From the NCBI GenBank assembly GCA_013297575.1, contig JAAFHO010000286.1, positions 1 through 7,242 of the forward strand: a stretch of 7,242 bases of DNA, in the 5' to 3' direction. Source of the DNA: Chitinophagales bacterium. Its GTDB lineage: Bacteria > Bacteroidota > Bacteroidia > Chitinophagales > Saprospiraceae. A model generated the notes under the pieces. That model made no database searches and had not been told where the DNA came from. It saw only the letters and a program-made list of their open reading frames with translations. Of the stretch, positions 5,929-7,242 are shown piece by piece (the first letter of the stretch is position 1; every line of letters starts with the position of its first letter). Position numbers and translations under genes: made by a program.

Positions 5929-7242
5929 CCGCCAAAGCCAACTGCTCCAATGTCCCTTTGGTCTGTTTGATACCCCGAATTTCCTCTTGTATAAAAATAA
6001 ATTCTTTGTTGGTTTGTTTGATGGAAATAGCCATTTTTCGCCCGTACATTTCTATAAATTTTAGGATACGCCCAAAATCGTCGGTTTGGTAATAGGGCGA
6101 TTGTGGTTTTGATAAAAAATAACAGCGCAGTTTGCCGCCTTTGAGGACAAGCCGCTCAAATCCAATTTGCTTACACAACCATTGTAGTCGAAGCGCATCA
6201 AAAAGGGTATTGATCGGTAGCGGTAATTTGCCAAAACGGTCGATCAACATCTCCTTAAATTGCTCAATACCCGCCTCGTCCTTAATATCGTTCAATTGGG
6301 TATAAAGCGACAACCGCTCTTGCGTATTGGTGACATATTGTTCTGGAATACGCATTTCCAAATCCGTTTCTATCGTCACATCGCGGACAAATTCCCGCTT
6401 TTTGGCCAGTTCTTCCTTGAATAAATCCTTAAAATCGGTCTCTTTCAATTCCAATATCGCCTCGTCTAGGATTTTTTGGTAAGTTTCGTAACCAATATCG
6501 GCGATAAAGCCGCTTTGTTCGCCACCCAATAAATTACCCGCGCCGCGAATATCCATATCCCGCATGGCCACTTGGAAACCATCGCCCAGTTCGCTAAAAT
6601 CCTCGATGGTTTGGAGGCGTTTGCGCGCTTCGGGCGTGAGCACCGAATTGGGCGGCGCAAATAAATAACAAAAGGCTTTTGTATTGGAACGGCCCACACG
6701 ACCACGTAATTGGTGGAGGTCGGAAAGGCCAAACATATCCGCACGGTTGATGATAATCGTATTGGCATTGGGAATATCAAGACCCGTTTCGATGATATTG
6801 GTACAAACGAGTACATCGTGGCGGCGTTCGATAAAATCGACCAAGGTTTGCTCCAATGCGTCGGGAGTCATTTGCCCATGTGCGGCTATAATATCAATAT
6901 CGGGGCAGATACGACGGATCAATTCTACCATTTTTGGTAGTTCCGTGACGCGGTTGTGTACAAAAAATACTTGTCCGCCACGGTGAATTTCGTAATAAAT
7001 CGCGTCGCGGATCAGGTCTTCGTTAAAAATACGTATTTCTGTGTGTATCGACTGCCGATTGGGCGGCGGCGTGCGCAATATGCTCATATCGCGGGCAGCC
7101 ATGAGCGAAAACTGGAGCGTACGTGGAATGGGCGTGGCGGTGAGCGTGAGGGTATCTACATTGACTTGTAAGGTGCGTAGTTTTTCCTTGGCTACTACCC
7201 CAAATTTTTGTTCTTCATCCACCACCAAAAGCCCCAAATCCT
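5918..7242 (-). CDS. mfd: Transcription-repair coupling factor Mfd, C-terminal part (5' end outside window)
   Basis: The frame is open to the right window edge and already codes D-L-GLLVVDEEQKFGV there, so the apparent TTG start at 7237 is internal. The visible ~440 residues are the C-terminal portion of a family normally about 1,100 residues long. Mfd uses ATP to push stalled RNA polymerase off DNA lesions and recruits UvrA. Counting from the leucine at 7237: DEEQ motif II (7-10), TATPIPRTL motif III (33-41), RGGQVFFVHNRV (86-97), the second RecA-like domain with HDVLVCTNIIETGLDIPNAN (140-159) and HQLRGRVGRS motif VI (175-184). Then comes the TRG-type segment with MRDMDIRGAGNLLGGEQSG (225-243). 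The C-terminal regulatory domain (about 290-400, LYTQL, EMLIDRFGKLP) binds UvrA. All visible motifs are intact. The stop overlaps the convergent acetyltransferase gene by 11 bp. Confidence 0.96.
   Translation of the reverse strand, partial: DLGLLVVDEEQKFGVVAKEKLRTLQVNVDTLTLTATPIPRTLQFSLMAARDMSILRTPPPNRQSIHTEIRIFNEDLIRDAIYYEIHRGGQVFFVHNRVTELPKMVELIRRICPDIDIIAAHGQMTPDALEQTLVDFIERRHDVLVCTNIIETGLDIPNANTIIINRADMFGLSDLHQLRGRVGRSNTKAFCYLFAPPNSVLTPEARKRLQTIEDFSELGDGFQVAMRDMDIRGAGNLLGGEQSGFIADIGYETYQKILDEAILELKETDFKDLFKEELAKKREFVRDVTIETDLEMRIPEQYVTNTQERLSLYTQLNDIKDEAGIEQFKEMLIDRFGKLPLPINTLFDALRLQWLCKQIGFERLVLKGGKLRCYFLSKPQSPYYQTDDFGRILKFIEMYGRKMAISIKQTNKEFIFIQEEIRGIKQTKGTLEQLALAANG

Noticed and set aside
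7235..7237. TTG as a start codon for a 439-residue helicase-like protein
   Set aside because: The frame is open to the window edge and the codons before it fit the conserved Mfd sequence preceding DEEQ, so the TTG encodes an internal leucine.
1..7242. tRNA, rRNA, CRISPR array or intact insertion sequence
   Set aside because: No cloverleaf, rRNA segment, regularly spaced repeats or transposase frame was seen on either strand.

Overview
The window looks like chromosomal DNA of a member of the Bacteroidota. Three signs point there. There is an outer-membrane beta-barrel receptor with a carboxypeptidase-like regulatory domain, a secreted glycosidase whose C-terminal tail resembles a type IX secretion (T9SS) sorting domain, and TAnnTTTG-type promoter boxes with little Shine-Dalgarno signal. 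Saprospiraceae or Chitinophagaceae-like relatives seem plausible, but I cannot fix the genus from sequence alone.

Layout from left to right. (1) 1-665, minus strand: the N-terminal part of a TonB-receptor-like outer-membrane protein, cut by the window edge. (2) 666-1203: a 538-bp gene-free spacer with a possible extracytoplasmic sigma promoter for the receptor and a cluster of inverted repeats that looks like an interspersed intergenic element. (3) 1204-2610, minus: a complete secreted GH53 endo-beta-1,4-galactanase with its own promoter close to the start codon. (4) 2644-3285, minus: an unrecognised 213-residue protein. (5) 3298-4926, minus: a conspicuously A+T-rich 542-residue protein with a probable SMI1/KNR4-type domain and a C-terminal ankyrin-like part, most easily read as an immunity protein of the polymorphic-toxin type. 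(6) 4927-5391: a spacer holding decayed minus-strand coding remnants, including a clear KilA-N domain fragment and an orphan 30-residue tail that ends 27 bp before the immunity-like gene. (7) 5392-5928, plus: a RimJ/RimL-type GNAT acetyltransferase. (8) 5918-7242, minus: the C-terminal part of the transcription-repair coupling factor Mfd, which continues beyond the right edge and overlaps the acetyltransferase gene tail to tail by 11 bp.

Mfd and the acetyltransferase look like ordinary chromosomal backbone. The 3298-5233 stretch, with A+T-rich sequence, a lone immunity-like gene and broken gene pieces, looks like an accessory island that has gained and lost genes. The galactanase degrades beta-1,4-galactan outside the cell. 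The receptor fragment downstream could be an uptake or surface protein, but no SusD-like partner is visible, so a polysaccharide utilisation locus is not demonstrated. The most interesting signals are the toxin/immunity-like remnant layout and the structured spacer at about 816-1207, bounded by two near-identical GTTGCAAC-containing sequences.
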